Position numbers and translations under genes: made by a program. From the NCBI GenBank assembly GCA_954871525.1, contig OX940866.1, positions 36,344,521-36,408,520 on the forward strand: 64,000 nt of DNA, read 5' to 3'. Within the stretch, counting starts at the first letter, position 1, and the number at the start of each line of letters is the position of its first letter. The notes beneath the pieces were generated by a model, which saw only the letters and a list, made by a program, of their open reading frames with translations, ran no database searches and had not been told where the DNA came from. The DNA is from Parietaria judaica (taxonomy: Eukaryota; Streptophyta; Magnoliopsida; Rosales; Urticaceae). Positions 47,600 to 59,159 of the stretch are shown here, in pieces.

Positions 47600-49801
47600 G
47601 AAGGAAGAAGATGAAGAGACCGTTACTTGCAATTATCGTGGTTTTTAAACCTCCGCTCAATTTGATTTTTGACCAAAATGCCCTCGTTGCTATTTTCTCA
47701 TTTTATCTTATTTATTTATTGAATTCTAATGTTTTGTAAAGCAGTGAAAATAGAAAAGAAAAAAGGTAATGATGGCAAATGTACTCGATTAGAATAACTT
47801 AGATAAAAGTCTTTTTTTAGTGACAAATGTGCTTAAATTTATTTTACTGTGCTCTTTTTTTTTTTTTATCTAAGTTTCACTTTGATGCAGCTTGAATGTA
47901 CTTAATGTCCAAATTACCTTAAACTTTCGGTAAAGTATAACTTAAATACAATTTTCTGTGAAGAAAATTAATTAGGTTTACTTCGTTCCGTAGTAACTTA
48001 GGTACATTTGTAGCTATTAAAAAAAATAAAAGAGATATATATTATTTCAGCTAATCAACGAGTTCCTTCATTAACTATGTAGTTACATAACATAGTGGGG
48101 ATGACTGTGGCAAAATTATTAAAAGTATGATTTCCAATGATCGTAAAAATTGGTGTAAGTAATTATATTTTTCCGTTAAAACTCATCGTTGTCTTTGTTT
48201 GTTTTTGGGGTGTAACTAAGGACATAGTGGTCAATTAACAATGTTCGAATAGAAACTAGCCGTTGCCGATAAAGGTAGTTGGATTGGAGAGGCTCCAAAT
48301 TAATACACGTAATCACGTTCTAGCTATAGACTTTTCAAATATAACTATTTCATTAGTGAGTCTATAGCGGCGAAAGTATTTAAAGTTTTATTATTTGACA
48401 AAAGGCTATCATTTTTTTTTGCGGAAAAAATTCTCAATATTGTCATATAACAGTGAAAAAGTCCTCAATTCTTTTCCGCTACAAAAATCCTCAACTATCA
48501 GTATTTCTTCTCGATTAAATTTTGTTCATATTATTTGCACATGTTTCGAATTTTGCCAATAACTCACTCATTTGTTGTCCAAATTTTATGAGTCAACCCC
48601 CATTTTGAAGCGAAGAGGTAGATGTACAACTTATTATTTTTATATTCAACAAATAATTCATTTTACGATATGAAATGAATATAATATTATTTCAGCAAAT
48701 AATTTCTTTTCATCTCATAAAATGATTTAATTGTCAAACCTTAAAAATTAAAAGTTGTAGAATTATAACTTAGCTTCAAAATTAGAGTTTGATTATAGAA
48801 AGTGGACAAACAATGAATGAGTTATGATCAACGTAGGAGCACCGATATAAATTTGTAATTTTTTTGCATTTTAAATGTAACTTACTCATATTTTGTCCAA
48901 ATTATTTTATGTAATTCTTGCTTTGAAACAAAGAGGTAAATATACAACTAGTTTTAAATTGTGAAAAAAAAAACATTCTTGTAAATATATGAAAACGTGC
49001 CCGCAAAAAAAAAAAAAAAACCTATAGTAATGCTCAGTTTTACGTTTCTATTTATGTTTGGGATAATACAAGTAAAAGTACTTTGAAGTTTGAAGTCTCT
49101 CAAAGTTCACGACAGATTCTAAATTTTATTTTGAGAGGCAAAAGTACTAAATTGTTAAAAATTATTTATAGCCGTTAGTAGCAGACCGTTAACTTTCACA
49201 AAATATCAATATTTAAGTTATTAATGCCAACGTAAGTACTTAAGTTATTACAATTTGTTATCAACATAAGTACTTAAGTTATTATCATATAAATAATATA
49301 TGTAAAATTGGTAGATAAAATTACAAAGATATAATATGGAGTCTCCAACGCTATTAAATTACACATGTTTCACCCCAAACTTTTAAAAACCTTAAAATTT
49401 ACAACTTGTGATATATTAAATATTAATGATAAGTGTATATTAATCAATTTGTGAACAGAGTACCTTAACATCCGAAAACGACATCGCTTTTAATATGGCA
49501 AAATAATGGCAACAAACAAAAACAACTTCATTTTAATTGTGAAAAACGACGTACGAAAGAATGACATCATATAATCTATATAATCTATAAATATTCCGGA
49601 GTGGTGTTGGCTACAAATCATCAAATTTTGCCTCATTCTTTTTTCTCTTTTTTTTTTTTCAATTATTTTTAATGAAAAAATATTGAATAGATAGTTTTTT
49701 TAATCGGTCGTCGTGTCTTCTACTGCAATTATTTAAACGTCCGATTCATCTGATTCTGAATGAGGCATATATCCTGTTTGATGAAATGCTTATGAGAAAC
49801 T

Positions 49802-49849
<48 letters not shown>

Positions 49850-50000
49850 TGTTTTTATGTTAATGTGTCTTTTAATAGCTGAAATGAAATTAATTGTAGC
49901 ATAAGAACTCTATCTATGTAGGTCTTGTTTTTATAATTACTGATCGTTTTAATTTTTGCTTTGCTTCTCCTGCGAGATTCTTTTTCACTGTGTATTGGTT
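47600..50000. other. Intergenic region upstream of the kinesin gene
   Basis: AT-rich. Several stretches (about 47880-48010, 48360-48500, 49070-49280) carry recurring GGCAAAAGTACTTAA-like words, probably diverged MITE remnants. An (AT)n tract of about 40 bp lies at 49806-49845. No gene was recognised. Confidence 0.45.
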
Positions 50001-52060
50001 TGAATTTTTAGTCTTAATAGGTCTTCAAAACACACTTTCTATATAATTTGGGGCTGTGTTTCGAAGAATTTTCTCTGATTTTTATGGCATTGTTCAACGA
50101 TTAAATTTACCAAATTTTGTTTCATTTTTTGGCAGAATTTTCATTTTAATAACGTTTCTCCATCAACCGTACGCGGTGGAAAATGAAGAATTTGCGAGAG
50201 CGCCTCGGCAATTGTCATCTAGGCCGGTCTCTTTCATGCGGCAGCCACAGGTTTTTTATTTTTCCTTTCATTTCATTTGGTTATTGGTAGAAAAATATAA
50301 TGTTTCATTGCTAACAGAAAAATATAATTGTCCTGGATTCCAATCTTTGTCCCAACATCCCCGCTAATGGTCAATTGTTTCTGCCGCCTCACCATTCCGC
50401 TTTAGGTATGTTGATGCCATTGGGAAATGATTTCTTGGAGACACATTTTCTTATACAGTTTGCTTCATGTCAAGATTTGTAATGTTTGGTATTTAATGGT
50501 TCACGAGTCAAAGATCTTGTGAAATAGTTATAACTTACAACTCCGTAGACGCCTTCATTAAAAAAAATAGACGCAACCAAAAGTAATTTCACCAATAGTT
50601 GTAAGTTTTTTCAAATGAAGAATTGAAATAGAGATTTCTCTACTTTATTAAAACCGTTATGTCCATCTCCCCCACTTAAATCAATTTTACTCTTCATTCT
50701 AATCAGTCTTCAATGATTCCATCATATGCATACGAATCCTCTCCCGGATTTCGCAACAACTAATTTATCATTTTTGGTTTTCTTCTTATTATACAATTCT
50801 ATAGAACAGTAATGTAATTAGTGTGTTTTTTTACTAATCTTCGAATGTCACGACTTCTTTTCAGCGATTTTATCTTATTCTTTTTTTTTTTTGAATAGCG
50901 GTTTTATCTTATTCTCAAATATGGATGTTTGATCTTTTTGGATCAATCTCTCAGGTTTATTGATCTCTCACACAAATCCATTTAATAATTCATGCTTTAC
51001 GAAATGGTTTTTATTCTTTTTTTTTTTTTTTAAGTTTTTTCAGATTCAGGCTCAATTTTGTAGCCCGAAGCATCTATGATTTCTACAATAACTTACGAAA
51101 ATACTAGACTGATTAATTTTTCTCTTATTCTGGATTACTGCAAATAGGAAACACAATTGAGATTGTTATTTATTAAGAAGATGGTCTGCAGATGGAAACA
51201 CTACGTAATAACATATGTCTCGAAGGTATTTATTTTTTTCCCATTTCTTTTGTTTTCCATTACCAATAATTTTTTTTTAATGTTATTTATTTGTTCGCTG
51301 GTTTTTTTTATCCTGCTTTATTGTTTGATCAATACTCGAAATCCTCTTTCCAATGTCATCATCTTTTGTTGTATGAGAATGCAAAGTTGTTCATGCTGGA
51401 TTGCTAAGTAATTAAATCCTTGCTGCAAATTAGATTATATTTTCCATATTATTTACGACGATTTAGTAATTTTCAGGTTTCGTCTAGCAAGATTAGTTAC
51501 TTAATGAGTAATGTGAGGCTTTGGTTTCTATTGACGTGAATTGCAGGTACTAAAGATATTATATGTTCATTTGAAAGATTAGAAACCAAAGTATATATGC
51601 TAACCATTTCATTTATGTTTGCACTTTGACTTCAAATGTCTCAATTAGATTGTTTGCACTTCCATGTATAGAGAGGGAGATCTTGAATGCTTTGTTATAC
51701 ACTCACACTCAAACGCATATATATTGAACCATCACAGATATCAATATCCCTTTTAGATATTCTGACAATTGATTTTAACTTTTCTTTGGTTGCCTCCAAG
51801 CCTTTGTTCGGTTTTTGATTCGTTATTTGGTGTTTGGGTAGATGTCAACAGGCTCGATTTATTAAACTTCTTGAACAGAAACTCACCCGGGTTCAGCGTG
51901 AATCCAATGTATGTATTTTCTTTTATATTTGGGTTTTTGTTTGTTATATATTTTTTTTTTAAATAGATCATATTTGTTATTTGGTTTGGATATTTTATCT
52001 TTTTTATATTATTTTATTTATGTCATATTTTACAAAACATTGTAGTTTGGTGGACTCTTT
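50001..52060. other. AT-rich region with exon-like islands
   Basis: Short open islands end at GT or start after AG, for example 51159-51223 and 51852-51908 (frame reading RFIKLLEQKLTRVQRESN). They could be exons of a decayed gene, but no continuous chain or recognisable domain was found. Confidence 0.25.
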
Positions 52061-52065
52061 CCAAA

Positions 52066-52670
52066 AGTACTATGGAATCACAATTGACGTTCCAACTATT
52101 CTCCATGTAACAAGTTATGAAGAATAATATGCTAAGAAGCCCTTCAGAAACAAGGTTTGTTTTTCTTATTTCTTGAGTTCTTTTCTTAATTGTTAAGTTA
52201 TATAACAAATAGTTTTTTATCTATAAAAATAGAATTCACGGATTCTACTTTGTGCTCATTTAAAAAAAAAAATTGATTTCGTATCAAAGGTACTAGGCCC
52301 TTAAATTGATGTCCAACTATTCTAAATGAAACAAGTTATGAGGAAGAAAATGCTAATATGCCCTTCGGAAACAAGGTTCGTTTTTGTTATTGTTTGAGCT
52401 TTGTTCTAAATTATTTAGTATAATAAAAAGTATTTCATAAAAATAGAATTCAAGGATATCCATCGTTGTTGCTCTTTTCAGTTTTCTTTTTCATAAATTT
52501 TAACTTTTTAAAGGTATTATCACTATGGATTCAAAATTGATGTTCAAACTACTCTCTATGTACAAATTTATAAGGAAGAAAATGCTAAGAAGATCTTCGA
52601 AAATAAGGCTTATTTTTTAAAATTATTTGAGCTCATTTCTTAATTGTTTAGTTATATTATAATATTTTGC
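52066..52670 (+). repeat. Three diverged tandem units of ~200-240 bp
   Basis: A core of about 90 bp occurs near 52066, 52300 and 52525: AATTGATGTYCAACTA, then AACAAGTTATGARGAA, AAATGCTAAGAAG and GAAACAAGG. Each core is followed by a T-rich tract with TTGAGCT and TTCTTAATTGTTTAGTTATA. The cores end at the same AAGG|TTYGT or AAGG|CTTAT point. They may be a triplicated exon plus intron, but the frames carry stops. Confidence 0.6.
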
Positions 52671-53219
52671 AGTGTACGAAGAAAATACACTAAGTTCGCC
52701 TCTATAACATTGCAGTGCGACTCTCGCCTTCAGCTTCGGTTTCCACGGACCTTTCTCGGTGTCAACTTAATTCCCACCTTCCCCACTCTTTCACACGATT
52801 CATACTCTCGGTTTTTTTCTCTACTATTCTTGGTAGTTTCATATCCATATATTTTAGATTAAGACTTTTATTTCAGCAAGGTATTATTTTTATAATTTTT
52901 AACATAGTATTATAATAAGAAAAAGAAGGAAATTGGATTAATTAAGAGGTTTGAATTTTTATTTTTTTTCCTTGATTTGTTTTTTTTTTTCATTTATTAT
53001 TTTCATTTGTATATGATTTTTTAAGTACAAATGTTTTAAATGTGTTTCTTAGTAGTTGATTTCCAAAGTATACATGCACGTATGTTGCTATAAAATGCAT
53101 TTTCTAATGTGGATTTTTAAAAAAATGTATCAATTATTTGCTTAAAATATGTTCTAAAAAAAGTAATTAAAACGTGTTTATATTTTATACTGCTATTTTT
53201 AATAAAAGTAGTTGATAGT

Positions 53220-53881
53220 TGTAAAGTCAGTTTCTCACAGTTTATGTTATATGCGATGTTATAACATAATTTTAAACATAAACAGAACACGAGATTTTTT
53301 GGTAACCCAGTTCGCAAAATCCCATGTTGGATAATCTACTTCTGGGGAGCCCTTGCTCAGATTGATCAAACAAAGATTACAGAAGGATTGTTACAATATG
53401 AATATTCCATATTAAATAAACATAAAAGGCTCCCCCTTAATGTTGTAACGGGCTAAGCGAAGCCATCCTTCATCTTCCGAATGATCCGGGGTGCAAGCTC
53501 CACTTGCGGAACGTCACGCTGAACTCCTTTCAGCTACCAACTTTTGTGGTTGACGTTCACCTTCACCAAAGGATTTTCTCAAGGTGTTTTTAAGTTGTAG
53601 TTTTGGTGAAGTGCCTCTTCAACAATGGAGGTCCAGAGGGATAAAAGAGATGTCCTTTCTCTTTTCTTTTCAGCACTTCAACGGTTCAATTTGGAGGGGC
53701 AAAAGTGTCACCAAGCTGAAGCACTCTTTGAGGAAAAAAGACTAGTCATGTCCTATATGCCCAAAATGGTAGAACACTATTACGAACCCATACCTAGGAT
53801 AAGTCCATGTCCACAAATGCAAATAAGTCAAATGCATATTGATCCACAAAAATAGACAATAAGAAAATGTGTAGTCCATCA
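53220..53881 (-). repeat. 3' LTR of the gag-only element
   Basis: 662 bp. It is about 97-98% identical to the other LTR; I count about 16 differences by eye, including two one-base indels. Confidence 0.93.
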
Positions 53882-53893
53882 AACTCCCCCTTT
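53882..53893 (-). promoter_or_regulatory. Polypurine tract
   Basis: On the minus strand AAAGGGGGAGTT lies directly before the 3' LTR start TGATGG, the expected position for plus-strand priming. Confidence 0.85.
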
Positions 53894-54998
53894 GGCTTTT
53901 TGTGGAACAATTTGTGGATAGAAGACTGAGGAAATCGGAGAAGAAATGTGCAGAAAAAACCAAGCTATATTAGATATGATGTTGTAATATACGAGCTGAC
54001 ATGAAATTCTCAACAGATTCTCGGAAGTTTTCTCATAGGGTGCAGCATGAGAAAACCTGATATTCTTCTTAAGTCTTCTTGATCTTATTATTCTTCTTCT
54101 CGACAATAATACTCTCCCCCTTTGTTTCACAACACAGCCAAAGGAGAGTCTTTATTCTTGATCATATTCCTCAACTCGAGGAGCATGAATAAACGTTAAA
54201 TACGTCTGAGAGGAACATAACAGTGACTGTCTTCATTAGAGCTGAGATGAGATGGCAGCGGAGCAAATAAGGTTCCTCAAAAGCTCAAAATGTAGTTAAC
54301 AATGGATTCTGCAACCAATGTAACTTTTGAAGCAGAATATAGGGAGGCATGAGCATCGAACGAATGTTGTCTTGAAAAACAACCCCAACATGAAGAAGTA
54401 GAAGAAAAAATGGCGAAACACGAATGTTCTCATAGCAGCCCTGAAAAGGATTAGCACGTGAGTTTCACAAGCACATTCGCCAAAAGAAAGAACACAATCA
54501 ATATTTTGATTTCTCATATGATACTTAAACAACATATATGCAATGATCAATGTATAAAGCCAATATGAAATATTTTGAAGAGAAATACTAAACATTGTAA
54601 TGAAGAAATTGAAGTCCACATATTCAATCAAGATAGAAAAAATGAGAGAATTTGAAATCTAAAAACTTAGAAGAGATTCATGGTTGCAAAAGACCAAATA
54701 TAAGGCCACAATATAACCAACAATGCAAAACGATAGCAGAGAAAATAATGCATTTTCAAATTAAAAACCTATTAAAATGAAGGAATTTTTTTGCTGTTTT
54801 TTTATGAAAAATTGACCTTATGTTTTAACATAAGATAAAACATGACCACGAAAAAATGAAACATAAATAAAATGACAGAAAAATAAATGGAAATGAGAGA
54901 ATAGCTTATGTAGATTGACAATCAAACTTCGGCAGATTCCCGCTATACTTCGTAGCTCCGCGAATGCTTTCCTGTCTAAAAATGTCAGAAAAATATTT

Positions 54999-56750
54999 TC
55001 AATTTTCATGCTCTGAAATCCCAAGGACATTAATTTTCTTTGTATCATCAAATATGATTTGCCCTGTTGGAACCCATTCTCTTCTAAATTTTCCACTATT
55101 TAAAACTTTGGGCATTCCAGTTTCATTATCCTTCAACCGAACTTTTCTTCCCTCCATGAGACATTTGAAAAGCTTATTGCATTGGGAATCAACGTGACCA
55201 GAACATTGGCAAAAACTACAAACTCTCAATTTTTGAAGGATCGGTCTCCGATAGGCTTTGTGAAAGTTATGAGAATGTTTTGCAGTAGATGTTATACAAG
55301 ATGTTCTAACATGAGATTCGATTTTAGAACCTGAGCACATGTTTGATCTTTGACTATTTAAGATTTTGGGTTTGAAAATAATAGCCTTTTGATCAGAGGA
55401 ACATAAATGGAAGGGAGAGTATCCAATACCTGAATGATCACCATTTACCTTTCCTTGGATGAGAATCTCGTCAAGAGCCATTTTTCCAGATTCGAATTTT
55501 GAGAGAAGGCTTTCTAGATAGTCGATTTTGGAATTCTTCTCCTCAATTTGAATTTCCGGAGATATAGCTTGATTTTTTAAGCTTTTCACTTCGGCAATGC
55601 GACCTTCATTCTCATAGGTAACGTGAGAAATTTCAGTTTTTAGTTTTAAGTTCAAATCACATACCTCTATCCATTTCTTGAACATTGTCTGATATAATGT
55701 TCTAACATCGTCATCGTTTGCTTCTTCATCAGTTTCCACATCAGATTCTGCACCATCATTATTTACTGCTTCTTTTGGGTCAATTGATGAGGTGAAAGCA
55801 ACATAATGACTCACAGCGCCCCTTTCTTCATCATCATTGGAATCATCATCGCTTGAAGATTTGTAAGACTTAGATATTTGCTTCTTGGGTGTGTTTGCAC
55901 ACTCCGATCGAATATGTCCAAAACATTCACATTCTCGACATTGTATCCCACGGTTCACTTTTCTTGGCTGACTTGATTGACTATTGAATAAGGAGTTATT
56001 GTCTCCAAATACCTTGACCGTCCTGCCAAAATTCTTAGATACAAAGGCAAGGTCAGTGATAGATTCAATACTTTTACCTTTAGACGAAGGCTTTTTTTCT
56101 CTAAAATTTTGAATCATTTTCATTTCATAAGTTTGGAGGGAGCCAATAAGTTCATCAAAGCTCATCTTGGAGATGTCTTTGGCTTCTTCAATGGCGGCCA
56201 CTTTAACTTCAAATCTATCGGGGAGTGACCTGAGAGTTTTACGCACTAGCTTAACATTAGAATAATTTTTACCGAGTTGATAAGCTTGGTTAGAAATCTC
56301 CCTGATATTTCCATTGAAATCGGATATGGTTTCATCGTCGGACATTCTCAAGTCTTCAAATTTGGATGCGAGCATTTGAAGTTTTGAATCCCGGACACAG
56401 CTCGTTCCTTCGTGAAGATTTTGAAGCGCTTCCCAAGCCTTCTTTGCTGAGTTGCAGGTTGATATGAGCTTAAATTGATTTTCATCAACGGCTGAAACAA
56501 TGGCATTAAGAGCATGCGAATTTGCAAGAGTAGCATTTTGTTCTTCGGTTGTCCAAGTTTCTGCAGGTTTTTCTACATATTTTCCATCTGTATCTTCCAT
56601 TGTTGGAGGACTCCATCCTTTTAGCAATGTAGGCCATGCTTTACCATCAACCGCTTGAATAAAGATTGTCATCCTCGCCTTCCAATAAGAGTAGTTAGTT
56701 CCGTCAAGAACGGGAGGACGAACAATGAACACCGTTTCCTTGCTTCCCAT
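54999..56750 (-). CDS. gag: Retrotransposon gag protein (Copia, UBN2 type) with two zinc knuckles
   Basis: Single frame, 583 aa, ATG at 56750, about 70 bp after the primer-binding site. Residues 13-215 form a Copia gag/UBN2 domain (PPVLDGTNYSYWKARM, AWEALQNLHEGT, SLPDRFEVKVAAIEEA). The first zinc knuckle is C271-C274-H279-C284 (CRECECFGHIRSEC). A highly acidic stretch follows (about 301-350), then a coiled-coil-like region (about 365-425). A second knuckle is C511-C514-H519-C524 (CSFCQCSGHVDSQC). The frame stops soon after, at GISEHEN, where related Copia polyproteins would continue into protease. It packages element RNA into virus-like particles. The frame has no stops or shifts, suggesting recent or selected function. 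Confidence 0.92.
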   Translation of the reverse strand: MGSKETVFIVRPPVLDGTNYSYWKARMTIFIQAVDGKAWPTLLKGWSPPTMEDTDGKYVEKPAETWTTEEQNATLANSHALNAIVSAVDENQFKLISTCNSAKKAWEALQNLHEGTSCVRDSKLQMLASKFEDLRMSDDETISDFNGNIREISNQAYQLGKNYSNVKLVRKTLRSLPDRFEVKVAAIEEAKDISKMSFDELIGSLQTYEMKMIQNFREKKPSSKGKSIESITDLAFVSKNFGRTVKVFGDNNSLFNSQSSQPRKVNRGIQCRECECFGHIRSECANTPKKQISKSYKSSSDDDSNDDEERGAVSHYVAFTSSIDPKEAVNNDGAESDVETDEEANDDDVRTLYQTMFKKWIEVCDLNLKLKTEISHVTYENEGRIAEVKSLKNQAISPEIQIEEKNSKIDYLESLLSKFESGKMALDEILIQGKVNGDHSGIGYSPFHLCSSDQKAIIFKPKILNSQRSNMCSGSKIESHVRTSCITSTAKHSHNFHKAYRRPILQKLRVCSFCQCSGHVDSQCNKLFKCLMEGRKVRLKDNETGMPKVLNSGKFRREWVPTGQIIFDDTKKINVLGISEHEN

Positions 56751-56820
56751 GATGTGTCAGTGAGATGACTAGATCGAAATCATTGTCTTTGACACCAAAG
56801 AGATAACGTCAGTGAACCTA

Positions 56821-56832
56821 GCTCTGATACCA
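56821..56832 (-). promoter_or_regulatory. Primer-binding site (initiator tRNA-Met)
   Basis: On the minus strand TGGTATCAGAGC lies 2 nt after the 5' LTR end. It is the standard complement of the plant initiator methionine tRNA 3' end. Confidence 0.95.
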
Positions 56833-56834
56833 AT

Positions 56835-57498
56835 TGTAAAAGTCAGTTTCTCACAGTTTATGTTATATGCGATGTTAGAACATAATTTTAAACATAAACA
56901 GAACACGAGATTTTTTGGTAACCCAGTTCGCAAAATCCCATGTTGGATAATCTACTTCTGGGGAGCCCTTGCTCAGATTGATCAAACAAAGATTACAGAA
57001 GGATTGCTACAATATGAATATTCCATATTAAATAAACATAAAAAGGCTCCCCCTTAATGTTGTAACGGGCTAAGCAAAGCCATCCTTCATCTTCCGAATG
57101 ATCCGGGGTGCAAGCTCCACTTGCGGAACGTCACGCTGAACTCCTTTCAGCTACCGGCTCTTGTTGTTGACGTTCACCTTCACCAAAGGATTTTCTCAAG
57201 GTGTTTTTAAGTTGAAGTTTTGGTGAAGTGCCTCTTCAACAATGGAGGTCCAGAGGGATAAAAGAGATGTCCTTTCTCTTTTCTTTGCAGCACTTCAACG
57301 GTTCAATTTGGAGGGGCAAAAGTGTCACCAAGCTGAAGCACTCTTTGAGGGAAAAGGACTAGTCATGTCCTATATGCCCAAAATGGTAGAACACTATTAA
57401 GAACCCATACCTAGGATAAGTCCATGTCCACAAATGCAAATAAGTCAAATGCATATTGATCCACAAAAATAGACAACAAGAAAATGTGTAATCCATCA
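56835..57498 (-). repeat. 5' LTR of the gag-only element
   Basis: 664 bp, starting TGATGG and ending TTTACA on the minus strand. It carries the promoter for gag transcription. Confidence 0.93.
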
Positions 57499-57503
57499 AT
57501 AGT

Positions 57504-58443
57504 TATCACTTTCATTGTTTGAGTTTGTTAATTTCTAAATTTTTTAACTATATAAATTAATTTCTAATTCTTAAATATATATATATATATATAAAAGAAA
57601 AATCTCAAGTAGATGATGTGGCAAAACAAACAAGTAAGGATTTGAGAATCCTATTTTCTCAGATTTGTACATTTTTTTAAATAAAAAATATCAATTGCAT
57701 TTGCACTGGTTAAACGTATCTATAAATGTTGTATTAATTATGAACATTCATTGATATGTATACAAAACACAAGGTGCATCTGAACCGTGAAGGCGTGAAG
57801 CATATAAAAACCAAACATAAATATTATCTCATTCGCTGGTCTGTATCTCTGTCGATCTGTCTTTCTCTCTCCGCTGCTCCAATGCTCTGCATTTTCTCTC
57901 TCGGCCGCAACCACCGTCTCTCTCCGTTATAGCCTCGCTCGGTTGCTCATTCTCTCGGCTTCTCTCCTCTATCGACCATGGCTTCACGTTGTTAGGGCTA
58001 TCCCTTTGGTCTTTTTGGTCGTGTCCTTTTTTGAAGGTTTTTGACGGTTCCTTGGAGGGTTTTTCGTCAACTCTTTTTTTCCTCACACATATCTTCTTAT
58101 AATTTTTTATTTGATTATGAGATTTTGATACTGTTTCAGGTAAACGATCTCGCAGAGGTCTCAAATATAGGTGAGGACGAAACCCTTCATCTCTCGAAAC
58201 CATTGAGTGCTCGCCTTTGATGGCACAATAAGAAAGCTCTCTCTTTTTCTCTCAGCCATTCTTCATATATATATATATATTTTAATTTATTCATACTGAT
58301 GCAAGTTTTGTTATATAAACGTTTTCCTCTGTAAAGTCACCTATTTTTTTGTCTTTAGATGGAGTCATGTTACACCATCCGGTCCAATTTGAGAACAACG
58401 TCATGTTTTTATGAATATGGATGTTGTAAGATATGTGTCAATG

Positions 58444-58486
<43 letters not shown>

Positions 58487-58785
58487 CGTCATGTTTTTGT
58501 CTTTCGATGAAGTTAAAGACAAAAATAGGGAGTAGGGGACACCTGCTTTTATGATTTATGATTTTAGATTCTCAGCTATCACAACTCAAACATGGCGCCT
58601 AATATAGAGGTTGAAGCTAATTTGGTTATTTACATTGCTTATAAAGTCCATAGGTTGGAAACAGAATGACATGGACTATATATGATTTAATCTGATAAAA
58701 ATGTTTATGTGATTAAATGCTAATGTCTATGCTAGGGACTCCCATGAAGGATATAAACTGTTTCTATTCAATTTGGTGTTTCAAT
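57504..58785. other. Intergenic region with CT-rich leader-like stretch
   Basis: Contains TA tracts (about 57570-57592 and a ~37-bp (AT)n at 58449-58485). A pyrimidine-rich stretch (about 57830-57975) resembles a 5' leader and is followed by an ATG at 57978. The frame from it is very short and no exon chain follows. Confidence 0.4.
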
Positions 58786-59156
58786 GGGTGCGTTTGGCAC
58801 AGCTTATTTAGCCCTGTTTTTGTTTATAAAATAAACTTAACCGCTTTTCAGGTGTTTGGCAAAATTGTTTTTCCAAAAAACACAAAATCGATTTTGAATT
58901 TTTGTACATGAATTGTAAAAGCTAGAATTCGTAGCTTTTGGTTTTTTCTAAAAACAAAAATACGGTTTTAGTCTATTTTAGTCTTTTTAGCCTAAATAAA
59001 TTTTTTTACCAAACGCTAAATCAGTTTATGTTACCAGCAACAATGGTTTTATAAACAATTTACCAAACACCTGCCGGTTTTTTTCAAAAACAATTTATTT
59101 TTTAAACTAAAACTGAAAACATTTTTTGTAAAAATTAAGCTGTGCCAAACGGGCCC
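58786..59156. mobile_element. Tourist/PIF-Harbinger-like MITE, copy 2
   Basis: The ends are GGGTGCGTTTGGCACAGC and, inverted, GGGCCCGTTTGGCACAGC. The flanking duplication is AAT (58783-58785 and 59157-59159). It is the reverse orientation of the copy at 21554-21909 and shares the internal AAAAGCTA..CGTAGCTTTTG region. No coding capacity. Confidence 0.8.
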
Positions 59157-59159
59157 AAT

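Larger units (their letters stand above)
53220..57498 (-). mobile_element. Complete non-autonomous Copia-type element with gag only
   Basis: Two LTRs (53220-53881 and 56835-57498) start TGATGG and end ACA on the minus strand. The exact 5-bp target duplication ATAGT flanks the element (53215-53219 and 57499-57503). The primer-binding site and polypurine tract are present. One 583-aa gag frame is intact. There is no protease, integrase, reverse transcriptase or RNase H: only about 1.1 kb separates gag from the polypurine tract. The organisation matches the terminal-repeat-with-GAG (TR-GAG) type of plant elements. It would need enzymes from an autonomous relative. Confidence 0.93.

Noticed and set aside
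57829..58203. 124-residue minus-strand frame
   Set aside because: It is antisense to a CT-rich stretch, biased in composition and without a recognisable motif.
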